A stretch of 64,000 bases of DNA, from positions 62,001 to 126,000 of the forward strand of contig JANQQA010000122.1 of the NCBI GenBank assembly GCA_028285205.1, in the 5' to 3' direction. Positions within the stretch are counted from its first letter, which is position 1. Every line of letters starts with the position of its first letter. The stretch is from Bythopirellula sp. GTDB taxonomy: Bacteria; Planctomycetota; Planctomycetia; Pirellulales; Lacipirellulaceae. The position numbers and the translations under genes are program-made. Under the pieces are notes generated by a model, which was not told where the DNA came from, ran no database searches, and saw nothing but the letters and a program-made list of their open reading frames with translations. Below, piece after piece: positions 1 to 8,596 of this stretch.

Positions 1-1
1 G

Positions 2-2212
2 CGATGGGCGAAGCGAAAGCCGTTCGCCGCGGCACTGATGGTGCTGCTTGCCGTACTTGCGATCGTAGGGCCACTGATCGCCGCGCACGAGGCGTCCCAG
101 TCAAGGGAACTTGCCTTAGCGCTGGAAGATGCCGAAAGCCAACGGAATCGCGCCACGCGTCGAGAGGCAGAGGCAATAGACGCAGCCGAGCGCGCGGAGC
201 GAGCACAGAAAGTTGCCGAAGAAAACGCACACTTGGCGAAACAAGGTGCTTACAACGCGACGATAGGGTCAACGAATTACGCGTGGGGTCCCCAACAAAC
301 CAGAACCCTAATCGACGATCCGCAGCGTTGCCCACCCGAGTCGCGTGAGTTCGCTTGGCGGCACTTCATGTACGCGACCGATCGTATCTACGATCGCCAA
401 CTCCGTTGGCATACGGCCCCCATTACGGATATCGCTTTCTCACCGGATCAAGATCTGTTAGCAAGCTGCGGCAACGATGGCCGCATCGTGCTCTGGGATA
501 CAAATACCTGGCAGCCAAGAGAACTTTATAAGTCGAACTGGCCGCTGGACCTGAAACACGTCACGGGGCTAGCGTTTTTTCCCGATGGCAACAGACTGCT
601 TTCGGCTCACCACTCAGGACTTGTTCAACAGTGGAATTGCGAAACGGGCCAACATGTGCGTAAGGTTCTGCAAGCATCGGGCGAAATCGGCGGAATGGTG
701 ATTTCGCCGGACGGCAAGAGAATCGCCTATCACACAAACGGCTTACTCGGGTTCGGGGCGGGATTCTTGTCCCAACTCTGCCTTGCTGACCTAGCCACTT
801 CAGAGGTCCGAGTTCTACAGAGCGGACAATGGGTGCATCAAGGGGAGTTGTCATTTTCACCGGACAATCAGTGGCTTGCTTCCGGCGGTAACGCCGGCGA
901 CCCGATCGTGAGAATCTGGAATGTCGCATCCGGAGAATGCTCGCATCGTATCGAAATCAAAGAGCCGACGCGGGCGTTGGAGTTTTCGCCAGACGGGAGG
1001 TACTTGTTCATCTCTGCGTTTGAAGAAGTCTGCAGATACTTCACCCAGAGCTGGACTCGCGACGTCAATTTCCTGTGTCCGCTTACTTGGGTCCCAGACG
1101 CAACGTATATCTCCGACAGTTCCAAGATACTGATCACCACCAGCGGACCTCGTCTGACGGTGTTGAATGCCGACAGTGGAGCGGTCATGTGGCATACCGA
1201 GTTGGGGGAAGCTGGCTTGAAGAAAGTGGTTGTCTCCGCCGACGGACGAATGGTGGCAGCTTCCGCCGAAGACAATAGTATTCGCATTGGCTCCTTCATA
1301 ACCCACAGCAACATGGAGATCTGTTACGGCCACTCCAGCGAGCCAATCAATGCTATCCAATATTCACCCGACAGCAATCAATTGTTCACATGCGGAAACG
1401 ACTCGTCGGTCGTGAAGTGGAATTCCCTCACGCGCTGGCCTCAGTGGCGTACACAAACGCAAAGCGAACCGCGTGCAATGTCGGTATCCCCCGATGGAGC
1501 TCAGCTGGCGGTTGTGCTTGCCGACGGAACGGTAATGGTGTTGGATACCCACGATGGCTCGGTCATCAAGCAGTGGTCAGCACACTCTGGCGGACGAACT
1601 CACGTGGCCTACTCTGCCGATGGCAGGCGGTTGATTACTTCTGGGCAGGATCGACGCGTCGCGGTCTGGGACACCCGCGATTACCGTTTGCTGACAGAGA
1701 TCCAGACCAAACAGCCGCCCCGCTGGTTCGAGATCAGCGGACAACAGACGGCAATCGCAACTGCGGAAGATCGGTACGTGCGAATCTACGATTGGACTTC
1801 AGGGAATATACAGCGTGAGCTTGGTCCGCACGAAGGCATCGTCGAGTGCGTGGCCTTCCAGCATGATACCGACTATGTCGCGGCGACATCTGCCGGACAT
1901 TGGTGCTTCTGGGACATTCATCACGGTGACAGAATACAGCAGCGATCAAATTTCGAATACGCTGGCATGAAATCGCTCTGTTTCAGCCCCGACTTCAAAA
2001 ACTTTGCCACCGGCGAAAATAACGTGACTCTGTGGGACTCGCTGACGCGTTCGAAGCTTCACTCCTTTACTGATCCCGGGGGCCAAATTCGGTCGATCGC
2101 ATTCGCCCCCGCCGGCACATCAATTGCCTATGGCAAAGATACCGGCGAACTCATCATTCGCCGCGCGATCGCGCCGGGTTCGCCCCAACCCAATGCCGTA
2201 CAGACCGACTAG
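2..2212 (+). CDS. Membrane-anchored WD40 repeat protein, 5' end outside the window (probable C-terminal part of a Ser/Thr kinase)
   Basis: The frame is open from the first bases, so the gene begins upstream; 736 residues are visible. It opens with basic residues (RWAKRKP) followed by one hydrophobic segment at about visible residues 9-29, then a charged, Ala/Glu/Arg-rich stretch to about 80 that could be coiled coil. The rest is a series of WD40 repeats with blades ending in WD or WN, for example GRIVLWD, SVVKWN, RRVAVWD and NVTLWD; at least nine can be counted, enough for one or two beta-propellers. In planctomycetes this order is typical of Hanks-type kinases whose kinase domain precedes the membrane segment. 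That kinase domain is an inference here because the upstream DNA is not visible. An internal ATG at 38 is unlikely to be the real start. Confidence 0.85.
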   Translation, partial: RWAKRKPFAAALMVLLAVLAIVGPLIAAHEASQSRELALALEDAESQRNRATRREAEAIDAAERAERAQKVAEENAHLAKQGAYNATIGSTNYAWGPQQTRTLIDDPQRCPPESREFAWRHFMYATDRIYDRQLRWHTAPITDIAFSPDQDLLASCGNDGRIVLWDTNTWQPRELYKSNWPLDLKHVTGLAFFPDGNRLLSAHHSGLVQQWNCETGQHVRKVLQASGEIGGMVISPDGKRIAYHTNGLLGFGAGFLSQLCLADLATSEVRVLQSGQWVHQGELSFSPDNQWLASGGNAGDPIVRIWNVASGECSHRIEIKEPTRALEFSPDGRYLFISAFEEVCRYFTQSWTRDVNFLCPLTWVPDATYISDSSKILITTSGPRLTVLNADSGAVMWHTELGEAGLKKVVVSADGRMVAASAEDNSIRIGSFITHSNMEICYGHSSEPINAIQYSPDSNQLFTCGNDSSVVKWNSLTRWPQWRTQTQSEPRAMSVSPDGAQLAVVLADGTVMVLDTHDGSVIKQWSAHSGGRTHVAYSADGRRLITSGQDRRVAVWDTRDYRLLTEIQTKQPPRWFEISGQQTAIATAEDRYVRIYDWTSGNIQRELGPHEGIVECVAFQHDTDYVAATSAGHWCFWDIHHGDRIQQRSNFEYAGMKSLCFSPDFKNFATGENNVTLWDSLTRSKLHSFTDPGGQIRSIAFAPAGTSIAYGKDTGELIIRRAIAPGSPQPNAVQTD

Positions 2213-2460
2213 CGCCAAACAGATGTTCGTCGCATCGCCGCGTCGAGCAGTTCGCGCCACGAGGGAATCTAATCCCCTGCCACTCGCCATGCGACACTCC
2301 GCCCATCGGGACGCCCGCAGCTAGCCGCAATCAGTCGTCGTATTCGACGCGGGTCCGGCGATACCAATCCGTCACAATCACGACTACAATAGCGTGAGCG
2401 ACTATCTCGGAATTGATCGTCGCGGCAACGCTGCCTTCCGATCCGCCTGCGGAGTATTCC

Positions 2461-3474
2461 ATGAAGCGAAACGCGTCTCGCCAATCTGGTTTCACGTTGG
2501 TCGAGCTGTTGGTGGTGATCGCGATTATTGGCGTGCTGGTCGCCCTGCTCTTGCCTGCCGTGCAGGCAGCGCGCGAAGCGGCCCGCCGGTCTGATTGCAT
2601 CAATCGCATGCGACAGCTGGGCATTGCGTTGCAGAATCATCACGATGCGATCGGCCGCTTTCCGATTGGCTCACAGGGGCGGAATAGCGAATCCAGAACT
2701 CTGGCATACTTTGGCAGCCGCGACTCGCCGGAGAAACGACGCGTTGCGTTTTCCATTTGGCTCTTCCCCTACATTGAGCAAGGCAACTTGTTCGCGAGTT
2801 ACGACTTCAGCGCCGATATCTACTTCAACATGGTGCATTCCCCGGATAGCCCCTTCGTCAATTCGCAACCCGCGCTCACTTGTCCCAGCGACGAACCGCA
2901 GCAGACCAGCAATTGTGACGCCGGGCGAACCACGGAATTCAAGGGCAACTACGGCGTCAACTGGGGACCGAACACCTTTGGCAAACAATATCTCGACGAC
3001 GATCCGATCGCCGCCGAGTGCCGCACGGCGCCTGCGTCGTCCGGTTGCCGAAGAGCGCCCTTTCACGTGGCGTTTGGCGCCAACATGCGTCAGATTACCG
3101 ATGGCACTAGCAATACGATGGCGATGATCGAGATGCTGCAAGTCCCAGAACTGTCCGATTGCGATCGGCGCGGACGGATCTGGAACGACGACTTCAGTTG
3201 CTATCAAATCACCTGTCACGCGACGCCCAACAGCGGCGACAGCGACTCGGGACGCTGCTCCACGGAATACCGTCGCGACGCCACACCGCCGTGTGCGATC
3301 AACCCCGACCCACTGCGCGGCCGCTTGCTCGCCCGCAGCCGCCACCCCGGTGGCGTGAACGTGACCATGTGCGACGCGTCGGTGCACTTCGTCTCCGACG
3401 ACATCGACCTCCTCGCCTGGCAAGCCGCCAGCACCATGAATGGCGAAGAGGTCGTCGGCATCCATACGCCGTGA
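2461..3474 (+). CDS. DUF1559 domain protein with type IV prepilin-like N-terminus
   Basis: A 337-residue protein beginning [17 protein letters not shown]. The Gly10-Phe11 junction with Glu at +5 is a class III prepilin cleavage and methylation site, followed by a hydrophobic helix (about 16-36) ending in the family signature [11 protein letters not shown]. The C-terminal part has [13 protein letters not shown], the H-x9-DG element of DUF1559 proteins with Asp-Ala instead of Asp-Gly. DUF1559 proteins are a large planctomycete expansion of surface or secreted pseudopilins whose cargo is unknown. The upstream ATG at 2413 would place 16 extra residues before the prepilin leader, so 2461 is preferred. 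It stands alone between the WD40 gene and a small unknown gene, with no pilus assembly genes nearby. Confidence 0.93.
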   Translation: MKRNASRQSGFTLVELLVVIAIIGVLVALLLPAVQAAREAARRSDCINRMRQLGIALQNHHDAIGRFPIGSQGRNSESRTLAYFGSRDSPEKRRVAFSIWLFPYIEQGNLFASYDFSADIYFNMVHSPDSPFVNSQPALTCPSDEPQQTSNCDAGRTTEFKGNYGVNWGPNTFGKQYLDDDPIAAECRTAPASSGCRRAPFHVAFGANMRQITDGTSNTMAMIEMLQVPELSDCDRRGRIWNDDFSCYQITCHATPNSGDSDSGRCSTEYRRDATPPCAINPDPLRGRLLARSRHPGGVNVTMCDASVHFVSDDIDLLAWQAASTMNGEEVVGIHTP

Positions 3475-3654
3475 ACGCCTTCCAGATCGAACTCTTGAAT
3501 TCGGTAAGGAGACGCAATTCGATCACAGCTTATCGTTAAGATTGCAGTCGCGGTGCATCGCCTTGAGCGTGGAGGCGGAGTTTCGAGAGCACTGGTTCGG
3601 AAGATGAAGCTGAGCCAGGTTTGCTCAGGCAGCAATTAACGTACAATCGATGGA

Positions 3655-3999
3655 ATGGACGACAAACGGAGCGAAAAATCGCCGCTCAATGGCAATCCGC
3701 TCATTGGGAAATGGTTCAATGGTGATGAAGACGCCTCATCGGTAGTGCTGACCGTTAGAGTCGAAGGGGATTCGTTCGCGGTAGAGGCTGTCGACGGCTA
3801 CGATGAAGAGGTGGGTGAAGTGTACGACGTTCAATGGGATGGTGAATCCTTGTCTTTTGCAGTTCACTGGAAATCAACCGGTAGGTTCGGAAAGTACCGC
3901 TTACTAGCGCTGTCGGAAAACCGGGTCGATTTGACTTACACCTATACCCACCAAGAAACCTGGCTTCGGCTGGATGCTAATGGGCAAACGGTCCACTGA
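3655..3999 (+). CDS. Small acidic hypothetical protein
   Basis: A 114-residue protein without signal peptide or membrane segment. The sequence alternates hydrophobic and charged residues (SVVLTVRVEGDSF, VYDVQWDGESLSFAVHW, YRLLALSENRVDLTYTY), which suggests a small all-beta fold, perhaps lipocalin- or META-like, in the cytoplasm. The N-terminal LIGKWFNGDED and the later ETWLRLD resemble proteins that compare a measured value within a beta-barrel, but I do not recognise the family. The codon pattern looks coding and the ORF is bounded by plausible intergenic DNA. It is the last plus-strand gene before a REPIN-like repeat. Function unknown. Confidence 0.6.
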   Translation: MDDKRSEKSPLNGNPLIGKWFNGDEDASSVVLTVRVEGDSFAVEAVDGYDEEVGEVYDVQWDGESLSFAVHWKSTGRFGKYRLLALSENRVDLTYTYTHQETWLRLDANGQTVH

Positions 4000-4038
4000 C
4001 TCCACCCGCCCTGAATCCACACCGTCAGCACAACAACT

Positions 4039-4182
4039 GAGCCGCGACCGTCAGGGAGTCGGCCATGACACTTCAAGTTAGGTGACAAATCCATCCAGCT
4101 GAGTGGGCTGACGACGCCCATTAAATCGCGAAGTCCTAACGTGAACAATGCCGCGTGGTCGACTCCCTGACGGTCGCGGCTC
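4039..4182. repeat. REPIN-like pair of inverted GC-rich palindromic repeats
   Basis: Two arms, 4039-4061 and 4160-4182, are perfect 23-base reverse complements. The core reads GCCGCGACCGTCAGGGAGTC on the plus strand in the left arm. Pairing extends about six bases further inward with two G-T pairs, leaving roughly 85 bases between. Each arm is strongly GC-rich against a mixed background and the pair sits alone in the intergenic space between a plus-strand and a minus-strand gene. Paired inverted REP sequences of this kind are called REPINs and are moved by RAYT transposases in other bacteria; no RAYT gene is in the window. A long-stem terminator between the converging genes is an alternative role. 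Confidence 0.7.
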
Positions 4183-4285
4183 GTTTTCTTGTTAATCAAG
4201 CGCCTCACTTCGCTGCCCGACGTGTGAAGCATGTATTGCATCAAACACCGGCCGGTCCACGGTCGGCGCGACGCGAATTCGGAAG

Positions 4286-4744
4286 TTACTTCTTGAACTG
4301 CTGCTGCACGGCTGTTCGATCAGCGAGTTCCTGTTTTGCTAGCAGTGCTTTGGCGCTCGGCGATCTAGAAAGAGCAACAACGTAGGTTTTCGTATCAATG
4401 TACTGAGGCGTCTGCGTCAGGGATTCCAATTCGAGCGGCCCCTCGTACTCAAGGTAACCGCCGATATCTCCATTCAGTTTCGCCCGGTTCGATCCGAATG
4501 CAGAAGCGTCGATCCTTCCGGAAATGCTCTGCCCGCGAGGGAGCTCAACTTGGAAGTCCCGATTGAGAATGACCGGCACCGACAAAACAATTTCGGGAGG
4601 TATAAGCCGGTTGCCATTCATCCTTCCCGCGCGTATCAAGTGCAGATAGTGAGCGTTCCCGTGCTGCCGCCAATCGGTCCACCAGCCGATAGCCATGGCA
4701 ATCATCGCCATCGTCAACAACATCGTGCTGATTCGAAACCGCAT
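4286..4744 (-). CDS. Hypothetical protein with N-terminal membrane anchor
   Basis: A 152-residue protein starting MRFRISTMLLTMAMIAMAIGW, a single hydrophobic segment (about 5-21) with a basic residue before it, followed by WWTDW. This lead-in is common in short planctomycete membrane proteins. The rest (about 30-152) is soluble, with PPEIVLSVPVILNRDFQVELP and a run that ends in a charged helix with ELADRTAVQQQFKK. The start at 4744 has GGAG eight bases upstream, whereas the more distal ATG at 4789 has none. It stands alone, convergent with the small gene at 3655-3999 across the inverted repeat. No function can be assigned. Confidence 0.6.
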   Translation of the reverse strand: MRFRISTMLLTMAMIAMAIGWWTDWRQHGNAHYLHLIRAGRMNGNRLIPPEIVLSVPVILNRDFQVELPRGQSISGRIDASAFGSNRAKLNGDIGGYLEYEGPLELESLTQTPQYIDTKTYVVALSRSPSAKALLAKQELADRTAVQQQFKK

Positions 4745-5633
4745 CACTTTTACTCCGATCTGGCTCGGGCGCACCACGTCAAAGTCCACCCTTCGTCGCT
4801 GTCCGAAAAAAGAACCTGAACTGAAGTCGGGCGTCGAGTCGGCCTGTGCCCCTCAGTCGACAGGATCAGTTGCCATCGGAGCGCATCGTATCACGCTCGT
4901 CTCGTGACGACTACGGAAGTTCGACGACGACATCGGAGGGCCGCCGTGCCTTACCAGCATTGGCGCGCAGAATTGCCACGCCAGCAACCTGCACGGCAGC
5001 TCATCGACCACCATGCTAACGCATTCTCACCCGCCGCACTGACGCAAACCGGTAACGACCGTCAGCCGATTTCACCCCGTGCTCTAAGTGACTCCGTGGT
5101 TTCCTACAGACCTCTTTTTTTGTTGAATTTGGGCCACGACATCCTGTAGACTCAACTTGGCGTTTTCACCTCAAATAGCAAGATCGCGAACCTAAGCGGC
5201 AGTGTGGTGACACTGGACCGTTTGGTTACGCATGCGCAGATAAGGAATTAGCCTGCTGACGGCGAGGACTTTTGCGGCGTGTTGGGAGGCGCAATTCAGA
5301 ATGTAACACTAGGACAGAAAACGACTTAGCACTATCAGTCCGAAGATTTTTGCAACATCGACAGACCCGAATCTTTCAAAACCTCAGGGCACTTCCAAAC
5401 AGGAGAGTTTCTAAATCACTACCAGTAAACAACTCGCAACTTCAACACAGCAGAAACGAGGGGAGGTTTTGTAAATCGAAACGTAACTGATTGCAAATCG
5501 ACAACTCCAGACGGGGGGTAACTGTTCAAACGCATGTGCGGTCGGCGGACGCACAACCGCGAAGCGGCTATCTTTCGATCACGAAGACGTCCAGCCTGCC
5601 AGCCACTCAGGTGTGTGTGCGCCGCCCGTTAAG
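4745..5633. other. Gene-poor intergenic region
   Basis: About 890 bases with no credible gene. Short ORFs at 4904-5149 and 5272-5490 have no recognisable motif, no good ribosome binding site and basic, Arg-rich composition typical of non-coding frames. From about 5100 to 5480 the DNA is visibly more A/T-rich than its surroundings. A small hairpin is possible near 5535 (TGTGCG..CGCACA). No tRNA or rRNA signature was seen. Confidence 0.5.
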
Positions 5634-5733
5634 CTAAGGGTTCGCCATAGTTCCGATCACAGGCGCGCGACATGCCTCTGCTAAACCAACAATCCCAGTG
5701 CCGACGATCACGACACTTGGCTTGGCTCGCTTT
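5634..5733 (-). pseudogene. Remnant of an FAD-dependent oxidoreductase N-terminus
   Basis: Directly behind the phnZ-like gene, on the same strand, a reading frame gives PSVVIVGTGIVGLAEA before running into unrelated sequence and a stop. The VVIVGTGIVGLA core is the beta-strand plus GxGxxG loop that begins FAD-dependent oxidoreductases of the DadA/GlpO type. A phosphonate-associated FAD oxidoreductase (TIGR03364-type) often lies near phosphonate catabolic genes, which makes this position meaningful. Only about 20 residues match; the remaining roughly 350 of a normal enzyme are missing. I read it as the surviving 5' end of a deleted gene. Chance similarity of a short Gly/Val/Ile-rich stretch is the alternative. 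Confidence 0.4.
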
Positions 5734-5775
5734 GTTGATGCTGTGAAGCGTTTGAATTTGGCTTCCGAATCATCC

Positions 5776-6351
5776 CTAGCCTTCAGCTCGTTCAGCGCAA
5801 CTGACGCACTCGGCCACATGCTGGAGGAAGTGTTCGAGATCAGGGGTCGCTAAATCAACAATTTTCGCCTCATCGTCGTAGCGACGTACCTGCACGATTT
5901 GCTCAAACAAGTCGTGTTGCTCGAATTCCTTGACTTCCTCGTCGGCAAGGGCTCCGCCTTGTAACTTAAAGCTCACCTGCGAGGGTTCGCTAAGCTGATC
6001 GTAGTATTCAGATTCGACAGTACACAAATAGCGCTTTGCCGCTACGTGGAGCCGGACCGGCTCCGTGACTTCGCGAGGGAAGTACTTGATCAGCCATTCG
6101 TTCGCCAGCACCTCGTGCACGTCATCCACACCTTTGTCGGGGGCATCGTCGTCCAAGTCATGCAATAGATGACCGATGTCATGCAACAGAGCAGCTGATA
6201 TCGTCGCGGAGCTGGCCGCTGCATTTTCGGCCAAACTAGCGGCTTGCAGGGCGTGCTCCAGTTGCGTGACCGATTCACCTCCGTACATGGAACCACCGCG
6301 CTGGTCGAAGAGGCGGCGAATTTCTCCTACAACATCTTGACTGGGATTCAT
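5776..6351 (-). CDS. phnZ: PhnZ-type HD-domain phosphonate oxygenase
   Basis: A 191-residue HD-domain protein. The family, phosphonate-degradation HD oxygenases, uses a mixed-valence di-iron centre to oxidise a 1-hydroxy-phosphonate, releasing phosphate; in characterised PhnZ the substrate is (R)-1-hydroxy-2-aminoethylphosphonate and the product glycine. Visible signatures are MYGGESVTQLEHALQAA near the N-terminus (substrate Tyr and Glu plus the first metal His), the ALLHDIGHLLHD metal motif about residues 55-65, HVAAKRYLC about 102-110 and FKLQGGALADEEV. The ATG at 6351 gives the usual family length; the more distal TTG at 6375 adds eight residues. Its normal partner PhnY, the dioxygenase that makes the hydroxylated substrate, is not in the window. 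A likely oxidoreductase remnant follows it. Confidence 0.85.
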   Translation of the reverse strand: MNPSQDVVGEIRRLFDQRGGSMYGGESVTQLEHALQAASLAENAAASSATISAALLHDIGHLLHDLDDDAPDKGVDDVHEVLANEWLIKYFPREVTEPVRLHVAAKRYLCTVESEYYDQLSEPSQVSFKLQGGALADEEVKEFEQHDLFEQIVQVRRYDDEAKIVDLATPDLEHFLQHVAECVSCAERAEG

Positions 6352-6570
6352 ATTTGGCTTCACCAGGGGGTTCAACGCAGTAAAACGTGACTCAACAGCT
6401 TAGCACTATCCAAGACTCAAAGCTAACGACTAACCGATCGGGCGGGCTAAACGCGCTAATGCGACGACTTTTTGCGCAGCTGATTGATCGCCTTGGCAAG
6501 CCCACCCGTGTGGATTCCAGACTACCAGACATGCGCGCGTAGCCCACTAATTTGTCGTATCCTACCACCC

Positions 6571-8457
6571 CTAACGCTGGGATTTCTTTTCCAGCCGAAA
6601 CGTATCAAACAATCGATCATCAACCGTATACGCGCGGAACTCCAGGGTACGGCCATTCACGTGCACCATTACATAGTGATGGTCGCGCCGCACATGGTTC
6701 TGAAAGAAGGATCGCACGGGGCCAGGCGTCTCGAGTCCGCCACCACCCCCGCCGGCAATGATATAGATTGGCGCGCCGTCCTCTTGAGCTTTCCCGTCTC
6801 GCACTGGCCAAGTTCGTTCGTAGGAGTGGATGTGGCCGTTCCAGACCAGATCGACGTTATGCTTTTCGTACAGGGAGGCCAGTGGTCGGACGCGCAGATC
6901 ACCGCGTGAACTCTGATTGGTCTGCCACAGATCGCCGAAGTCGTTCTCGTCAGAAGAATATAGCGGATGATGGTGGCAAACAAACTTCCAAATGCTGTCG
7001 GAAGTCGCCAACTGCTCGTCAAGCCAGCGATATTGTTCCGATTCGGGACCTACGTTCCGGTTCGTATCAATCATGAAGAAATGAGCGTTGCCGTACTTAA
7101 ACTGATAGTAGTACTCTGGATCCGGTAACGACATGTAGTCGAAATAGTTCTTCGCGTTCTGCTCGTGGTTGCCCAACACCGGATAGAACGGCACCCGACA
7201 GATCAGTTCCTCCATTCCCGGAAAGAAATGCTGCGTCCAGTGGCTATCGACCGTACCGGTGTCGACCAGGTCGCCAGCGTGCAGGGCGAAGCTTGGTCGC
7301 TGCGCCCAGGCTAGCTTGCTAATTTGCCCACTCACCTTCGGATTGCCCTGAGTATCGGAGATCACCGCGAAGGCGAATGGGGTCTCTTCAAGCACAGCAG
7401 TGCAGAAGGTGTAGCCGTCACTATAGATCCCGCTACCGTCTGGGCCGAGCGTTTCCACTCGGTAGAAGTACTGTGTCTCTGGCTTGAGCCCGGTGAGCTT
7501 GACGGTGTGAATTGACTTGGCCTCGTCGATTTCGATCATTTGGGAGCACTCAGCTGTTTCGCCGTAGTGCAAAACCGAACTGCCAGGCTGACTCGTTTGC
7601 CACATGAAGGTCATGCTCGTTCGCGTACCGAATTGCAGGTAAGGCTTTACGACGAACTGCTGTTGCGATGTTTCTTGTATGGCGATTACAGACGTCAGCT
7701 TTTGGTGATGCTCGAATTGCTGACGCACCCAGGCTTCCTTTGCAGCCAGGTCGTAAATGCTGACCTCGCGAATGCGGCCTTGATGCAGGATATTCTCGTT
7801 GTCGTCGCGGTATGCACCGATCATAAAGGGAGCAGATTCGGGATAGAGAATACCACCCGACTGCCGGTCGGACTCACCGTCGAGCTTGCCGTTGACGAAA
7901 AGACATAGCTTCGCCCCATCATAGACCGCCACAACGTGATACCATCTGCCGAGTTCATAAGCGGTCTCGCCTTGCAGGTAGGTCATCATCCCATCGCCAT
8001 CATCGGCCCCTTCGCTGGCAAGTCCGACGTAGAAGTTCTCGTTGCTATAGCCGAGCACCCAACCTGTTTCGGCATTGCCGTTATCTTGAAATGTGCCGAT
8101 GATACCGCCCCAAGCTTGACGCTTCTCGATCGTCACCCAAGCGGATAGCGTGATCGCTTGGTCCGGGAGCACTTCCCCCACTTCGTTCAAGTCCTCAGCA
8201 ATGAGGCACGCGGACTTCCAACCCGAAAAGTGCAACGACTCTCCCAGCTCGTCGGTGACGACTCGCGTACGTCCACTCAACTTCGCATCGGGACCAATCC
8301 GCGCGGCAACCTTGCCATCGCCTACGGCGCGGCTTGTGAAGCTCCAATGAGCGACCGGATCAGGACCTTCGTGCGCATATAAAGCTCGGGTTGTCGCGAC
8401 CAATACGACTACCAATACGATATGAACAAATTCTTGATGCGAGAGATACCGCGGCAT
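6571..8457 (-). CDS. Exported LamG domain plus purple acid phosphatase-like metallophosphoesterase
   Basis: A 628-residue protein with a signal peptide or anchor at about 10-28. A LamG/concanavalin-like domain (about 35-235) contains ITLSAWVTI and GRWYHVVAVYDGAKLCLFVNG. A fibronectin-like purple acid phosphatase N-domain follows (about 270-365; LKPETQYFYRVETLG). The C-terminal metallophosphoesterase (about 370-600) shows ISDTQGN, HAGDLVD, VLGNHEQ, CHHHPLY and GHIHSYER, the five dimetal-binding blocks in order. The first block has Gln where many relatives have His. Such enzymes hydrolyse phosphate esters outside the cytoplasm, and the LamG domain would bind glycans. It lies between phnZ and the transporter gene, fitting a role in phosphorus supply, although no shared operon is obvious. 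Confidence 0.88.
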   Translation of the reverse strand: MPRYLSHQEFVHIVLVVVLVATTRALYAHEGPDPVAHWSFTSRAVGDGKVAARIGPDAKLSGRTRVVTDELGESLHFSGWKSACLIAEDLNEVGEVLPDQAITLSAWVTIEKRQAWGGIIGTFQDNGNAETGWVLGYSNENFYVGLASEGADDGDGMMTYLQGETAYELGRWYHVVAVYDGAKLCLFVNGKLDGESDRQSGGILYPESAPFMIGAYRDDNENILHQGRIREVSIYDLAAKEAWVRQQFEHHQKLTSVIAIQETSQQQFVVKPYLQFGTRTSMTFMWQTSQPGSSVLHYGETAECSQMIEIDEAKSIHTVKLTGLKPETQYFYRVETLGPDGSGIYSDGYTFCTAVLEETPFAFAVISDTQGNPKVSGQISKLAWAQRPSFALHAGDLVDTGTVDSHWTQHFFPGMEELICRVPFYPVLGNHEQNAKNYFDYMSLPDPEYYYQFKYGNAHFFMIDTNRNVGPESEQYRWLDEQLATSDSIWKFVCHHHPLYSSDENDFGDLWQTNQSSRGDLRVRPLASLYEKHNVDLVWNGHIHSYERTWPVRDGKAQEDGAPIYIIAGGGGGGLETPGPVRSFFQNHVRRDHHYVMVHVNGRTLEFRAYTVDDRLFDTFRLEKKSQR

Positions 8458-8596
8458 GCGTCGCTCAGTTGGCTAAGGGGACGGGTGTGAATGAGAGCTA
8501 ACACCAAACTACCGAAACATCGCAAGCTGTCTACAGGATTACCCAAATTGCGGTATGCTTTACGTACCCCGTGCGGATAACCACGCCGCCGCGGAC

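Noticed and set aside
4039-4182. The inverted repeat as a CRISPR or transposon terminal repeat
   Set aside because: Only two arms, about 100 bases between them, and no transposase or cas gene inside or next to it.
5272-5490. 72-codon plus-strand ORF in the gene-poor region
   Set aside because: Arg/Asn/Gln-rich, no ribosome binding site, no motif; looks like random open frame in A/T-richer DNA.
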